Positions 37,710 to 51,400 of a stretch of 64,000 nt of DNA are shown here, piece by piece. The number at the start of each line of letters is the position of its first letter. The first letter of the stretch is position 1. The position numbers were made by a program, and so were the translations under genes. This DNA comes from Ashinkailepas kermadecensis (lineage: Eukaryota; Arthropoda; Thecostraca; Neolepadidae), in assembly GCA_034440615.1 (NCBI GenBank), contig JAOTOM010002893.1, positions 58,812 to 122,811 on the forward strand, written 5' to 3'. Below the pieces are notes generated by a model, which was not told the DNA's origin, did no database searches, and saw only the letters and a list, made by a program, of their open reading frames with translations.

Positions 37710-39005
37710 CCAGAAACAGGTAAAATGTGATTTTTTGATTTTTTTAAATACAGGGTATTTTAGCATAAAAATCATGATGCGACCACTCATTTTCTCTGCA
37801 AATGATTACTTTTAAGTCAGCGATGGTTGATAACGTCATAATGATTTGATGACGTCATGATTTGATGACGTCATATGCATTAAGTCGGGGACAAAAAAAA
37901 ACAACCTAACCTAGACTAAGATAATGTAGCATAATATATAAAATATATTATATCATAATATAATCTAATCTAATCCAATCTAATCGGGACGAGTGGTTTA
38001 GGGGTAAGATGCTCGTCTCACAATCGAAAGGTTGTGGGTTTGAGTCGCACCTGTCGCTACTCTTCGCCCGCGACCAATCAGCGTGAGAGATTGGCGACAC
38101 TACATGACTAAACGGTTGACGTGTCGTAAAACCAATAACCAACCAATCCAATCTAATCTAACCTAACCTAACCGGAAAACCAGAATCGTCCAAAACAAAT
38201 TTTTCTGCCATGACGTCATCAAATATATTAAAATAAAATAATACAGCATCGCAAGGAATTTCCGGCCCTTATCGGCAGTTGCTGGTGCGGCGTGTTGCAA
38301 GTATTCATTCTCGGAGATAATGTCGAATTAAGGCAGAAACATAAGGTTTTCAATGTCAGAGTATTAAATTGAGTGTATGAAGTGTTGAATGTCAGTAATC
38401 TTCAAGTATTACCCCTCACGCTTTCTTTATATCAACAATGCATCAGAGTCACCATCAGCTGACTTCCAGTCAGCTGTTGGTGACGTCACTCAAACGTACA
38501 GAAACAACACTTCCATACGACTGCACTGAATGACCCCAGAGCGTCATCAGGAATATTTATAAGGGGTCAAACCTAACCTAACCCAACCTAACCTAACAAT
38601 AACCAAACCTAACCTAACCTAACAATAACCTAACCCTTATAAATATTCCTGGTGACGGCCTTGGTTCATTCAGTGCACCCAACTGGGGTGTCTCGGTACG
38701 TTTCAGTAACGTCACCAACAGCTGACTGACAGTCAGCTGATGATGGCTTGGATACATTGTTGAGTTAAAGTAAGTCTGAGGGGTAATACTTGAAGAATAC
38801 CTTGAATGTCTTCTTTATCACGTCTGTGACACACCAGGTACGGATAATTATACGCAATGTGCTATGTTTGCAGTGAAGATTATGGTTGTGTATTTGTTTG
38901 CAAATTGAAAAATAATCATTTGCGGAGAAAATGAGTGGTCGCATCATGATTTTTACATTAAAATACCCTGCATTTAAAAAAAATCCAAAAGATCGCATTT
39001 TACCT
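37710..39005. mobile_element. Foldback element with nested arms and central CCTAA cluster
   Basis: The outer arms pair: AAATCATGATGCGACCACTC near 37768 with GAGTGGTCGCATCATGATTT near 38930. The inner arms pair: GACTTCCAGTCAGCTGTTGG near 38460 with the CCAACAGCTGACTGACAGTC region near 38716, and GGAATATTTATAAGGG (38551) with CCCTTATAAATATTCC (38635). The centre, about 38573-38635, is CCTAACCTAA-type repeat. It contains an inserted SINE. No coding sequence. Confidence 0.75.
37986..38144 (+). mobile_element. SINE family 1, full-length copy with 14-bp TSD
   Basis: Starts GGGACGAGTGGTTTAGGGGT (A-box region). An anticodon-arm-like CTCGTCTCACAATCGAAAGG and a B box GGTTTGAGTCG follow, so the head looks derived from a tRNA, most like tRNA-Val(CAC). 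Next come CTGTCGCTACTCTTCGCC, the core CGACCAATCAGCGTGAGAG and the tail GTAAAACCAATAACCAACC. The direct repeat AATCCAATCTAATC at 37972-37985 and 38145-38158 is exact. It has no protein and would depend on a LINE enzyme. Confidence 0.9.
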
Positions 39006-39574
39006 GGAACTGGAATAATACCAAAAGGCTACACTGAGTAAGGACATGAGGAATGTAAAAAATGCCGGGAAGATTTCAAGTACCTACCTAGGTGCCTACC
39101 TACCTACCTAGGTACCTCATTGCTTTACATCATTCATCATACCACTCACCTACCACAAAAATACCTGCAAAGGGTAATCTCCAAGTGCTATCCCTCACAC
39201 TCTAATCTCGTAACAACCTGTTTTGTTTACATGCAACAAGTGCGCCAATTTCGGTGACATTAAATATTGAAGCACTTCTGGAGGCTTATCAATTTGCCTA
39301 CCTAACAGTATTTATCTACCCTAACAGAATTTGCCTATCCTAGCAAAGGTAGCAAAGTTCAATCAGATTTTTTTTAATTTCAAGTCACATCATCTTTACG
39401 CCATTTTATAGGAAGCATATGCTGCCTTTGTCACACTTGTGTCACATTTGCCACATATTGGAAGGAACGTAAACAACCGTAGGCTGCAGGCATGCTGCTG
39501 GGAGGTCAGTAGTAGGATGAATGGTATAAGACAATGGGGTACTTTAAATATTCGATATTGTTGCAGTTTAGGAT

Positions 39575-39660
39575 ATCTACGGGACAAGTTTTACACACAT
39601 TGTACCTTCATCAAGCAAACAAAGAGATTAGGTCTGGTTAAGCTAGGTTAAGTTAGGCAC
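39575..39660. mobile_element. Foldback-family arm fragment
   Basis: ACAAGTTTTACACACATTGT, AAGCAAACAAAGAG, then GGTTAAGCTAGGTTAAGTTAG follows the order of the arm at 7003-7080, so it is a partial relative of that element. Confidence 0.45.
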
Positions 39661-39835
39661 GACAGCTTTCATGACTAGCAGAGCGACGTTCAGCCTGCCA
39701 CCCATGCACCATGACCATCTGGTAGGGCCACAGCCACCGGTCCAGGTGGAGCTGGAGGTATGCCTCCTGCAGGTCCACGACGGCAATGCTCGTACCATGA
39801 CCATGCCATTTGTACAGCTGATTGGCACATACATC

Positions 39836-39964
<129 letters not shown>

Positions 39965-40845
39965 ATATATATATATGTACATGTACACATACACATATGC
40001 ATACATCCTTGTTCAACATGGAGCACTTTGAAAATATAATGACCAAATCCGAGGAGCTTTGAAAAAGTGTGGGGGAGGGGGGCCTCAGTAAATAAGGGGG
40101 TTTGGTTCCATGTTCACCTCCCTGACCAAATCCAAGCTACAGCACTGTTCAGAATGAATATTCCATGACATTATTTATTTAAAGTAGCATCCTAGCATCC
40201 ATAAGTTTTCAGAGAATCAACATGAGTAGGCCTTATGAAGTTATGAATTATAATATCTATGGATTTTATATAATCTAACATTGAAAGGTTCATGTGATCA
40301 AACATTTATAGGTGCTATGTGGTCAGATATCTTTAGACATGCTGTCCAGCATCAGTATATCCTGCATGCTGAGCATCCATAGTTTGATAATCCAGCATCA
40401 ATAGATTCTACACAGTCCAAAATCTGTAAGTTTTACATGGTCCAATATCAATATAAGTTTTATGAGATCAAAGGCCCACAGGTCATGCTAGGTTTGGTTA
40501 GGTTTGTCTCCTGTTCAGGCTTCTTGACCATAAATTATATGACATAAGAGTCCAAATTTTAGAATGATGTCACATTATTTGTTGAAATAGTTTCAGGAAA
40601 AATGTAATGTATTTCACCAAAATTTCATCATAATGGTAGCTATTTCAAATATGGCATCCCATTACCATAACACAATCACCCTTTCTGAATGTATGTATGT
40701 ACAAAATATGTACAAAATATGTATAATATAATGTATAATAATATGTATAATATGTACAAAATATGGCTATAATGCTGAATATGCTGAGGTTGAACCATAT
40801 TTCTCACAACTCCCCCACATTCTAATTCAAGATGCATCAACCAAC

Positions 40846-42470
40846 ATGGAAGACCCACCATCGTCTGCCATCTTAGAGGACACCCAGCTATCATCTCTTC
40901 CATCAGAATGCATGGCCGAAGTTTCCTCGCTGGTCGCGTGCTTCCACCAGCCGCCGGTGAGCGGCGCCACCGTCGGGCGCATTGCCCTGCTGCTGCGGCG
41001 TCTGACGGCATGCGCCGGCTCCGTGTCGCCAGCGCCGCTGGTGGCGCCGGTCTGCGATCTGCTCCGCCTGTATCTAGCGCTGCATGTGGACGGCAAGGTG
41101 GCGGCGCGCGACGGTCGCGAGTGGCCGCTGCAGCTGGACGTGAGCGGCCAGCAGGCTCGCCCGGTGACTCGACCCGAGCGGCGCCAGCACGCCGCCTACT
41201 CGGACGAGCCGATCCTCGAGTGGCACGCCGTGCTGGTGGCAGAGGAGCGGCCGCCGCCAGCCGAGAGCCGGGGCGCGGCCGCACTGCGCGCAAAGTACGG
41301 GCTTCGCTCGCCGGCCGCCACCGTCGAGTCCGGCGACTGTCAGCGCACCGGCGCGCGTAACACCCGACAGAGCTGTTTGCCTGTGTCGCGGCCGCGCCGG
41401 CCGGCGGCGGCAGGTGGCGCCGTACGTGGCCGGCGCCTGGCGCAGGCCGTCCGTCTGGCGCCCGGCGCAGGCCTGTGGTGCTCCTACACGGACGACTGGG
41501 AGGAGCAGGTGTGCGCCATCGGTCGGCAGGCCGAGCAGCTGCTCGCCGACGCCTCGCCTAGAGTCACCGAGGAGCTGATCTATGGCCAGCTGCTGATCTA
41601 CCAGGTTTGTGCCGATCGCAGGGGACGGATGTACGAGATGTCAGTTTTGTTGCGTGGGTACCATCTTCAGGGAGCAGTAGAGGATGGGATATGCACGAGT
41701 TGGGTACCGTCCCAAGTATGAGGGTTGGGAATGGCACTGTGAGTGGAGAATGAGGAATGGGATGCGAGAACCACGAGGTGGGCACCGCTTCACTGTGTCG
41801 GTGGGACACTGGGAACTGCGGCATGCTAAAGGGTGGGTACATAGTTCAGAAACTGCCTGGGGATTGTTCAGCAATGCTAGAATTGGTTCAATTATAATTG
41901 GACGTATAATGTTCCATGCCAGCAGGGAGCGGGACATAGTATAATATGCAGGTTAAGTGGCATGACCATCACCATTGTCTGGCTATGTGACTTGACCTGA
42001 CCCGGCTGGCCGGCAGAACTGTGTACTGGCCGACATGCCGCGATACCTGCGTTGTGTGAGCGTGACCCGTCGGCCGGCGGAGCGGCCCCTCATCACCGTC
42101 TGACCATGTGACCTGACCTGACCTGACCCGGCTGGCCGGCAGAACTGTGTACTGGCCGACATGCCGCGATACCTGCGCTGTGTGAGCGTGACCCGTCGGC
42201 CGGCGGAGCGGCCCCTCACCACCGTCTGACCATGTGACCTGACCTGACCTGACCCGGCTGGCCGGCAGAACTGTGTACTGGCCGACATGCCGCGATACCT
42301 GCGCTGTGTGAGCGTGACCCGTCGGCCGGCGGAGCGGCCCCTCACCACCGTCTGGCTGTGTGACCTGGGTGGCGCCCTGCTGGTGCGTCGTGACAGTCTG
42401 CTGTCGATGCCTGGCCAGGCGCTACAACTGTACCGCCGGCCGCCGCTGCTGGTGCTGCTCACCGGCATAC
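40846..42470 (+). CDS. Exons 1-2 of the fusion gene: N-terminus and extended Tudor domain
   Basis: Exon 1 (253 codons) ends CAG/GTTTGT in phase 0. Exon 2 begins CCGGCAG/AACTGT at 42269 and ends ATAC/GTGAGT at 42470. The Tudor barrel strands are split by the intron. The first strand motif (LWCSYTDDW) and a helix (EEQVCAIGRQAEQLLAD) lie in exon 1; YLRCVSVTRR, TVWLCDLGGALLV and LLVLLTGI lie in exon 2. Exon 1 residues 1-100 are helical and Leu-rich with no family I recognise. Residues 140-200 are Arg/Ala-rich linker. Confidence 0.65.
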
Positions 42471-45400
42471 GTGAGTAATGGCACAGCCGCTCCGCCGGCG
42501 GGCCGCGGATGGTGGCGGCGCACCTGGCAATGAAGCTTTCGTTGGTAATCACGACACTGTTGGTAACGAGAAGACCATTGATGATGAGAGCACCGTTGGT
42601 AATTAGGACACCATTGGTAATGCAGACACTGTTGGTAATGAGGACACCGTTGCACACTGATTACTCGGACTGGCCAGAAATCGTGGGAGGTGTCATTAGC
42701 CGTGAATGTGCATAAAGTGCGTGGTGAGCCACCCAATAAACAAACGAGCCAGAAATCATTACCGACAAAGTATGCTAGTTATTGGGACGATTTTGGTTTT
42801 AACCCGAGCCATCTTGGGTGATCTTTTTCTGCCCCCACCCCCTATGATTTTCCGTGGATAGTGAATACGGCGCGTGGCAGTGCGCCAAAATTAGACATAC
42901 CTTTTCCCACATCAATTGGACATGTGTTAAAATTTTAAGGTCAGCCTATCGACGTTCACTGAGTTAGTCAAGGTCAAGCAAGGTCACCTCCAAAAATTAT
43001 ACCAGTCATCACGTTTTAACAAGTAAAGATATGTGAATGAAACTTTCAATCGTTGCTTAATTTTGGGGATGCAATGCAATGTATCTGAGGAATTTTTGAT
43101 TTTTGATTTTCAACCATATTTTCGATTATGGCTGAAATCGAAGATTTTGGTTAGAGTAAGCACTTTTATGAGGTTGACTTAAAGTTGACTTAAAACAACA
43201 TTTCTTGCTACACTCTACTCATTAGAAAAAGAAGAAAAGAGAAATTGAGGCTCGAAATGTTGGACATTTCCAAAACTAAAAAAAATACATGTTTTGGGTG
43301 GGAAAACATCCTGCAACCATGGTCGATTTCGCCTTCCTTTCTGGTTCCAAACACGTTTTGTTTTAAAAAATTTATTTTGCCTTACAAAATAGTCAAGAAC
43401 TGGACATCTGGCCAGTTTTCCCCTGAGTTATCACACTGTGCAAGGGTATGTGTGTGGAAAGGTGGAGCAGATGTTGGCGGATCAATGTCCAAATTATGAT
43501 GTCAAATTTAATTTCCATCGCTGGGTTTGAGATGTAAAACGAACTTGAAGATCATTTGGACTCGAAGATTTAAGAAACCCAAATCATGCTCATGAACAGA
43601 GCACGAAATATCCCAGATCTGAAACAAAATGCTGCCATCATTTGCACCCCATTCTTTAACATGTCAGAGGTATTACTGCTGTGTCCGTAAGGGACATGAA
43701 TAGCATCAGAACTCCCGGATTCTGGATGCAAATGCATGTCCCGCTATGTGTCATCTCCTCCCAAATCATCGTAGCATGGACAGGCTGTGGTCACTGTTCA
43801 TCGTAGCATGGACAGGCTGTGGTCACTGTTAGTGATGTTATCATCGTAGCATGGACAGGCTGTGGTCACTGTTAGTGATGTTATCATCGTAGCATGGACA
43901 GGCTGTGGTCACTGTTAGTGATGTTATCATCGTAGCATGGACAGGCTGTGGTCACTGTTAGTGATGTTATCATCGTAGCATGGACAGGCTGTGGTCACTG
44001 TTAGTGATGTTATCATCGCATCGTAGCATGGACAAGCTGTGGTCACTGTTAGTGATGTTATCATCGTAGCATGGACAGGCTGTGGTCACTGTTAGTGATG
44101 TTATCATCGTAGCATGGACAGGCTGTGGTCACTGTTAGTGATGTTATCATCGCATCGTAGCATGGACAGGCTGTGGTCACTGTTAGTGATGTTATCATCG
44201 CATCGTAGCATGGACAGGCTGTGGTCACTGTTAGTGATGTTATCATCGCATCGTAGCATGGACAGGCTGTGGTCACTGTTAGTGATGTTATCATCGCATC
44301 GTAGCATGGACAGGCTGTGGTCACTGTTAGTGATGTTATCATCGCATCGTAGCATGGACAGGCTGTGGTCACTGTTAGTGATGTTATCATCGCATCGTAG
44401 CATGGACAGGCTGTGGTCACTGTTAGTGGTTTTATCATCGCTGATGTTTGATTGCCACCGGTGCGTGAGGGACACCTGCGTGACCTGTGTTCACGTCCGT
44501 CCGAACCCCTGCCCATGGGTAAATGCCGCGTGAGACGTGCTCGGATACACGACGCTGGGAGCTGCGTGCTAGCAACGGTTGTACGATTGAACAATGAGTT
44601 AGTGCATGCTTTTCTGTGATCCACATAACTTCAGAGACAAAAACAGCGCAACACCGAGAGCCCATTGCTCATCCGGCGCATGTGCTGGATATGTAACACC
44701 AGAGTGACGTGGATGCCCGTCCAGGTCTGCAGATGGCTGTGCCGGCGCAGCTGGTCTCCGACTGCCTGTCGCTGCTGACGGCCCTGACGGCCGGCGGTGA
44801 CGCGGAGTTGGGCCGACAGCTGGCGTCCAGTCAGCTGGCGTGGCTGGTGGCGGAGGTAGCCGGCGCCGGCCGTGACTCAGCGTCGGCCGTGCGCCTGCTG
44901 GTGCGGCTCAGTCAGACGACCGCCGGCGCGGCCGTGGTGCAGTCCACGACCGTCGCCGGCCCGCTCGTCGGTCAGTGTCCACATGGCCACCCAACAGAAA
45001 ATACGTGTTCTTAGTGGGGTTTTTTCTGAATAGCTTGGTTGAAAACAATCAACGTCCTGTCATGCATGGCGACGTCATAATAACGTCATAAGCGAAATCG
45101 ATCGGCTTTGATGTATTGGATGATTATTAGTTAGCGTGTGTTATGCAATCATGCAAAGTAAATGTGATGTAATAATAGCTATGCAGTATATATTCGAAAT
45201 CTGCATGTCCTAAGTGGCTGAAGTTATGCCAAAATATATGCTTAAGAATTAAGATATGGCAAAAGAATTGGTCCTAAGAACGACGGCAGACTTGATAAGA
45301 TCGCAAGCTGAATATCTCATGGGTGCGAATCAGCATGTTTGTTTTGGTGTCGGGTAGTGGTAGGCTCATGCATGTGCTCGCGTACTAACTTTAATGCTTC

Positions 45401-48400
45401 ATTTTGTAGCCGTCGTTTGTTGAATGATGTATTATTCATTATCCTTCGAAAATGCAGGCTGTGGAAACATTGGCCGAAAAACTATTGCAATATATATCAT
45501 TTTTGCTGTTATTCAATATGTTTTGAATGCTGTGCTATTGTCTGAATTTTCTACCTACAGACTCAGCTGCTTGCACAGACACGGTATCACTTGTATATCG
45601 CAGATGGCTTGACAAATAGTTATGGGGAGTTGTGGAGAATTGTGTAAATCTGGCGCAAGCTACGACCGCTGGACGGTCTCCACAGGAACTGGTCGATAAT
45701 GCGGCCGTTGACGAGTTGACGATATGTCTGTGACGTGACGCGTGGTGCTCCCGGCATAAGAGCTAGAACAGCATAACTGAATACATACTGGATGCTGTGG
45801 TACTGCACAGTGGTTTCTAAAATGGTTTCAATGGCACAATGGACACAGTGGTTGTAAATTGTCCCCGGCACCACACCCAGAGTATGTGCTGCCTTGTGAC
45901 AGGCAGTGTGTGTCGCCAGGCGTGGTGCGCCGAGAGCTGGCGTCGCCGCTGGCCGACGTGGACCTGCTGGCGGCCGTGGTGGAGCTGCTGACCGCTGCCG
46001 TCGGCGCCGGACACCAGGATCCCGTGCGCCGGCTCCTGCTCAACAGCTACGTCATCGACGGTGGGTTACGTCACACCACTGCAGCGTCGTCAGGCTGGCG
46101 TTGGAAGTCGGTGTGACGTCAGGTCTGGTTTTTCTATGGTTCTATGGGTCTTATTGTTTTTTTTTCTGGTTCCAGGTGATGCGGCGCGTTCCTGTGAAGC
46201 ATTCCCCGGTGGGGCGGGGATCATGAGGTGGCCCCCGTCAATCATGTACTGTAGGGCGACGGTGACGTCGGTTTGTGTCAGACTGGGCCAGTGACGCCGT
46301 GGGTGCGGGCCCAGTGGGTCGTCTGCTATCGGTGACGTCGGTTTGTGTCAGACTGGGCCAGTGACGCCGTGGGTGCCCAGTGGGTCGTCTGCTATCGGTG
46401 ACGTCGGTTCGTGTCAGACTGGGCCAGTGACGCCGTGGGTGCCCAGTGGGTCGTCTGCTATCCGGCATCAGTATTTGGCTGGGATGCGAACGTTCGACCA
46501 TTGAAAGTATGCGTTTAAAATGTGCAAGGGTATACGTATAAAACGCGTGCGTTGGTTCACCACCTTCATTGCCCCGAATATCACGATAGGTGGCGTGGGA
46601 TCTACGAAGATACCCACGTCCTGTAGCGGGGCTTCCTGCACGTCGGGTCAGAGCTGGGAGCTGCCGCCCGGACCGCGCCGACCACGGCGTGAGACCGGGC
46701 CGACGCTTGGCTCCTCCATTGGTTCCGCAACAGAATGCTCAGAAAATGGAATACCGGAATGCTCCCTTTGTTATCCGGCACTCCGATTATGCTGGTCCCC
46801 GTTTTGCCATTGCTCGGCCTTCTTCTCCGTTCCGGTGTTCTCACTCGCCACAGGTCTATATCCCCTACCACCACCGGCTCTTGCCGGGATCCCCCGACGT
46901 TCCGCTGACCAGCTGCTTCTGGTAACCCCTTCTTTGTTCGCTCTTATTTTCTTCTGTGTTGTTTCACGCGGTTCCGGTGCCGGTCGTCCGGCTCTCCGCC
47001 CCATCCTTCTGCCATGCCATTGTTACAGTTGTGTGCTTGGTGCCAGTAAAAGATCGGCTGCCGGCGTTTCCGGTCATCTTCAGAGCTCTACCGCTCTCCG
47101 TGTTGCGCTCGCCCCCCCCCCCCTGATAATAACTGGTACATACCTTGCCCCGCCCTGGTTTGTTCGATTGCCTGTACTGGCGGATTGTTGTCGTCTCCCC
47201 TCTGTTGACGCCCCTCGTGTTGACCGCCGGGAGCAGCGCTGACAGCGTTTGTTCGATTGCCTGTACTGGCGGATTGTTGTCGTCTCCCCTCTGTTGACGC
47301 CCCTCGTGTTGACCGCCGGGAGCAGCGCTGACAGCGTTTGTTCGATTGCCTGTACTGGCGGATTGTTGTCGTCTCCCCTCTGTTGACGCCCCTCGTGTTG
47401 ACCGCCGGGAGCAGCGCCGCCCTGGTTTGTTCGATTGCCTGTACTGGCGGATTGTTGTCGTCTCCCCTCTGTTGACGCCCCTCGTGTTGACCGCCGGGAG
47501 CAGCGCTGACAGCCGTCTGTGTTTGTTTATTGTTTATTGTTTATTGTCCACAATCTCCAACAGCATATTGTGCCCTTTACAGGAGAAGTCATTAGCTTAA
47601 AAAAAACGTCAACAGAACAGGTGAACAGATTTCAGGTCAAACAGGTAAACGGCTGTCAGAACTGCATCGATGCCCGATGGCTCCGCGGCTCAGATGTGAG
47701 CGAGTGACGCAGCACAGTATCTGACCACCTGCGTCTTAAAAGCATTCAGCGGGTTCGTAAATATGTCCGCACTTGGTGTCATCGCTAAAAATGTGTTCGT
47801 TTCTCTTAATAATCTGTTAAATAAACCACATCTAATGGTTTCTACACGTGCATACGGTACATGAAATAAAACAGGTTGCCTATTTCTCCTGACTGGGACA
47901 CATAATCCAAAGTTCTGCAATACCACTGATGAGTCCGTCCTGCCACATACAACGTTTCGTAAAAACATGATGTCGGATTGTACGCGACGAGTGGACACAG
48001 ACGTCATGTTATAAAAGCGAAGAAGGTCCTATTATTGTAGAGATTCCGGTCGAGGTGTGGCACTACAGTGTTGAGCAAGCCACATTAAAAATGTATGTTC
48101 TACCCTATCAATCCTGGTCAGATGTGTTGTGGCTGCGCCTGCCCAGATGACGGAGCAATACTCAAGGCGAGACCTAATGTTCGCGTTATATGCCGCCAAC
48201 AGAGCAGTTTTCGAGAATTTGCTGCCAGGAACCCCTGCTTGCATTGATCTAATAAACAGTCCGAGAGCTCGGTTCGCAGATGACACAGTTTTTGCCACAT
48301 GTTGTGCGAATGTCAATTTGCTGTCCAGGTACACACCCAGGTCTCGCATCACAGTCTCACGCTGCAGCGTTGTATTGTGTACCTTATATTCGAAGCGCAC

Positions 48401-51400
48401 AGGAGTACGACGGAGAGTCATTGTGAATGACCTACATTTCAGAGGGTTCAAAGATAGCATCCAGTCTGCGGACCACTTGCAGAGGGAATCAATATCCCTC
48501 TGCAGGCGAGTCGCGTCCTCCACAGACGCTACCCTCCTAAAAATTTTGACGTCATCAGCAAACATCAGACATTCCGCGTCAATCCTGGATGGCAGGTCGT
48601 TCACAAACGTTGGCAAACAAACGTTCACAAACAGCACCCACGGGTTGGACGTGGGTGCTGCTTTGAGCTGTGTTGTCTGATTTCTTCACCTTGCCAGGTG
48701 AGCTGGGTTCTCAGGAAGCACTATCACTCAGGACAGAGTAGAAAGCACGGTTAAAATGTGGGCGTCCTCGCTGTTCATCCCGCAACAAAAGCTTCTATCT
48801 TCCCAGGTGCAACACCCCTGCTTGAATTATCCTGCCATAGGATCAAAGCATGCATGTTAACAGTAGTGCTGTTCTATTCCATCTTTGTGTGGGTGTTTTG
48901 CAGACGTCCTTCGTCGCGACTTGGACAGCTGTCTGCATCGGAAGGCCCAAGCCCTGATGACTCGACTGCTGGAGGACAACCTGCCGCCGCCGTCCGCCTC
49001 CGCACCCAGGCGGGCCACGTCCCAGCGCAACGGCCCAAGAAGGGCGAGCCCGCAGCGACACCAGTCGGCCGCTGGCGGAACTCCAGGCCGCCACACAACA
49101 GCGGCACCAGTGCGCCTCTGGCCAAGTCAGGCCAGGCCTCTGACCGGCACACAACAGCCACACCGGCCGGCCGACGTACGGACGCACTGCATTTGCTGCC
49201 CTAAACGGTGCGTGGCGGCCAAGGTGACCGCTCCTCTGTCACTTGGAGTCCAGGTGCTCTGTGGGGATATGCTGCGAGGTAATTGTGGGTATGGCCATGG
49301 TTAGAAAGCTGTCTGTGCAATCTAGTTTCTAACCGCCCGGTGGCTCTGACTTACTAAACTGTCTAGTGCTTGTGTCGCGATTGGCTCATTGTTGTCCGCT
49401 GTCGTCTGGTTATAGTTGCGTCATCTGGTCCGGGCGGCGGAGTACGTTTGTCATGCCACGCGCCGCGCACCTGGCCGCAGCTCGGCTCTTCCATACTGCT
49501 GGGCCCTGGTCGTGACTGCTGTGTCTCGTCCTAACCTCAGTCGACATCTCACCACATCCCTCTGGTCTGTTCAGGGCGGCGGCTGACGTCTCACTGACGC
49601 TGGAGGGCCGGACGGGCTGGGACTCTGCCGAAGAAGAGCTCCCGCCGCCGAGGGGAGGCCGTGGCGTGGCGCTGAGGGATGACGATCTCGAGTCGGATGG
49701 CGACGAGCCGGCGCGCGACCACGTCACAGGTGTGGCTCTGAAGAGGACGTCTCGGCGAGGCAGCCGACAGTCCTCTGTTATTTTGCCGTAGTCTTAAATT
49801 CCAACACCAGAAGACGACTTGAAAGTCCAATCCTGGGGGTGGCTGGGACCTTATGGTAATACGGCGTCCACTTACCGAATGTCCGCTCCTCAGTACTGCG
49901 ACAGACCTGATGCACATGCCTATTGCATATACGCCAGTAAATGACAACGATACGAGTTGGCCTCGTCCAAAGGAAATTATCTGTCAACGGAATTGCCTAC
50001 ACTGCATGGGTGCAGTGTAGGCAATGGAGTGGCTGCGTCCAAAATCCAAAGCAAGTAGACATTCTTAGGCAGGTCACGTGATAGTTATAAGCTGCTGGTC
50101 CATGATCTCCGTCGACTCTGCCCCCAGCCCGCCTCATAGCCCGGTACTGGGGGACGGCCGCTGGTCCCTGTGTGTGACACTGCTCTGCCCCCCAGCCCCG
50201 CCTCACAGCCCGGTACTGGGGGACGGCCGCTGGTCCCTGTGTGTGACACTGCTCTGCCCCCAGCCCCGCCTCACAGCCCGGTACTGGGGGACGGCCGCTG
50301 GTCCCTGTGTGTGACACTGCTCTGCCCCCCAGCCCCGCCTCACAGCCCGGTACTGGGGGACGGCCGCTGGTCCCTGTGTGTGACACTGCTCTGTCCCCCA
50401 GCCCCGCCTCACAGCCCGGTACTGGGGGACGGCCGCTGGTCCCTGTGTGTGACACTGCTCTGCCCCCAGCCCTCGCCTCACAGCCCGGTACTGGGGGACG
50501 GCGCTGGTCCTGTGTGTGACTGCTCTGCCCCCCCCAGCCCCGGTACTGGGGGAGGCCGCTGGTCCCTGTGTGTGACACTGCTCTGCCCCCCAGCCCCGCC
50601 TCACAGCCCGGTACTGGGGGACGGCCGCTGGTCCCTGTGTGTGACACTGCTCTGCCCCCCAGCCTCGCCTCACAGCCCGGTACTGGGGGACGGCCGCTGG
50701 TCCCTGTGTGTGACACTGCTCTGCCCCCCAGCCCCGCCTCACAGCCCGGTACTGGGGGACGGCCGCTGGTCCCTGTGTGTGACACTTGCTCTGCCCCCCA
50801 GCCCCGCCTCACAGCCCGGTACTGGGGGACGGCCGCTGGTCCCTGTGTGTGACACTTGCTCTGCCCCCCAGCCTCGCCTCACAGCCCGGTACTGGGGGAC
50901 GGCCGCTGGTCCCTGTGTGTGACACTTGCTCTGCCCCCCAGCCCCGCCTCACAGCCCGGTACTGGGGGACGGCCGCTGGTCCCTGTGTGTGACACTGCTC
51001 TGCCCCCCAGCCCCGCCTCACAGCCCGGTACTGGGGGACGGCCGCTGGTCCCTGTGTGTGACACTGCTCTGCCCCCAGCCCCGCCTCACAGCCCGGTACT
51101 GGGGGACGGCCGCTGGTCCCTGTGTGTGACACTGCTCTGCCCCCCAGCCCCGCCTCACAGCCCGGTACTGGGGGACGGCCGCTGGTCCCTGTGTGTGACA
51201 CTTGCTCTGCCCCCAGCCTCCCGCCTCACAGCCCGGTACTGGGGGACGGCCGCTGGTCCCTGTGTGTGACACTTGCTCTGCCCCCCCAGCCTCGCCTCAC
51301 AGCCCGGTACTGGGGGACGGCCGCTGGTCCCTGTGTGTGACACTTGCTCTGCCCCCCCAGCCCCGCCTCACAGCCCGGTACTGGGGGACGGCCGCTGGTC

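Noticed and set aside
44061..44624. 187-codon minus-strand repetitive open frame
   Set aside because: By-product of the 48-bp minisatellite units.
46520..47242. A 240-codon plus-strand open frame as an extra exon or gene
   Set aside because: No recognised motif, it runs into the 89-bp tandem repeat, and adding it would break the phase match of the flanking exons.
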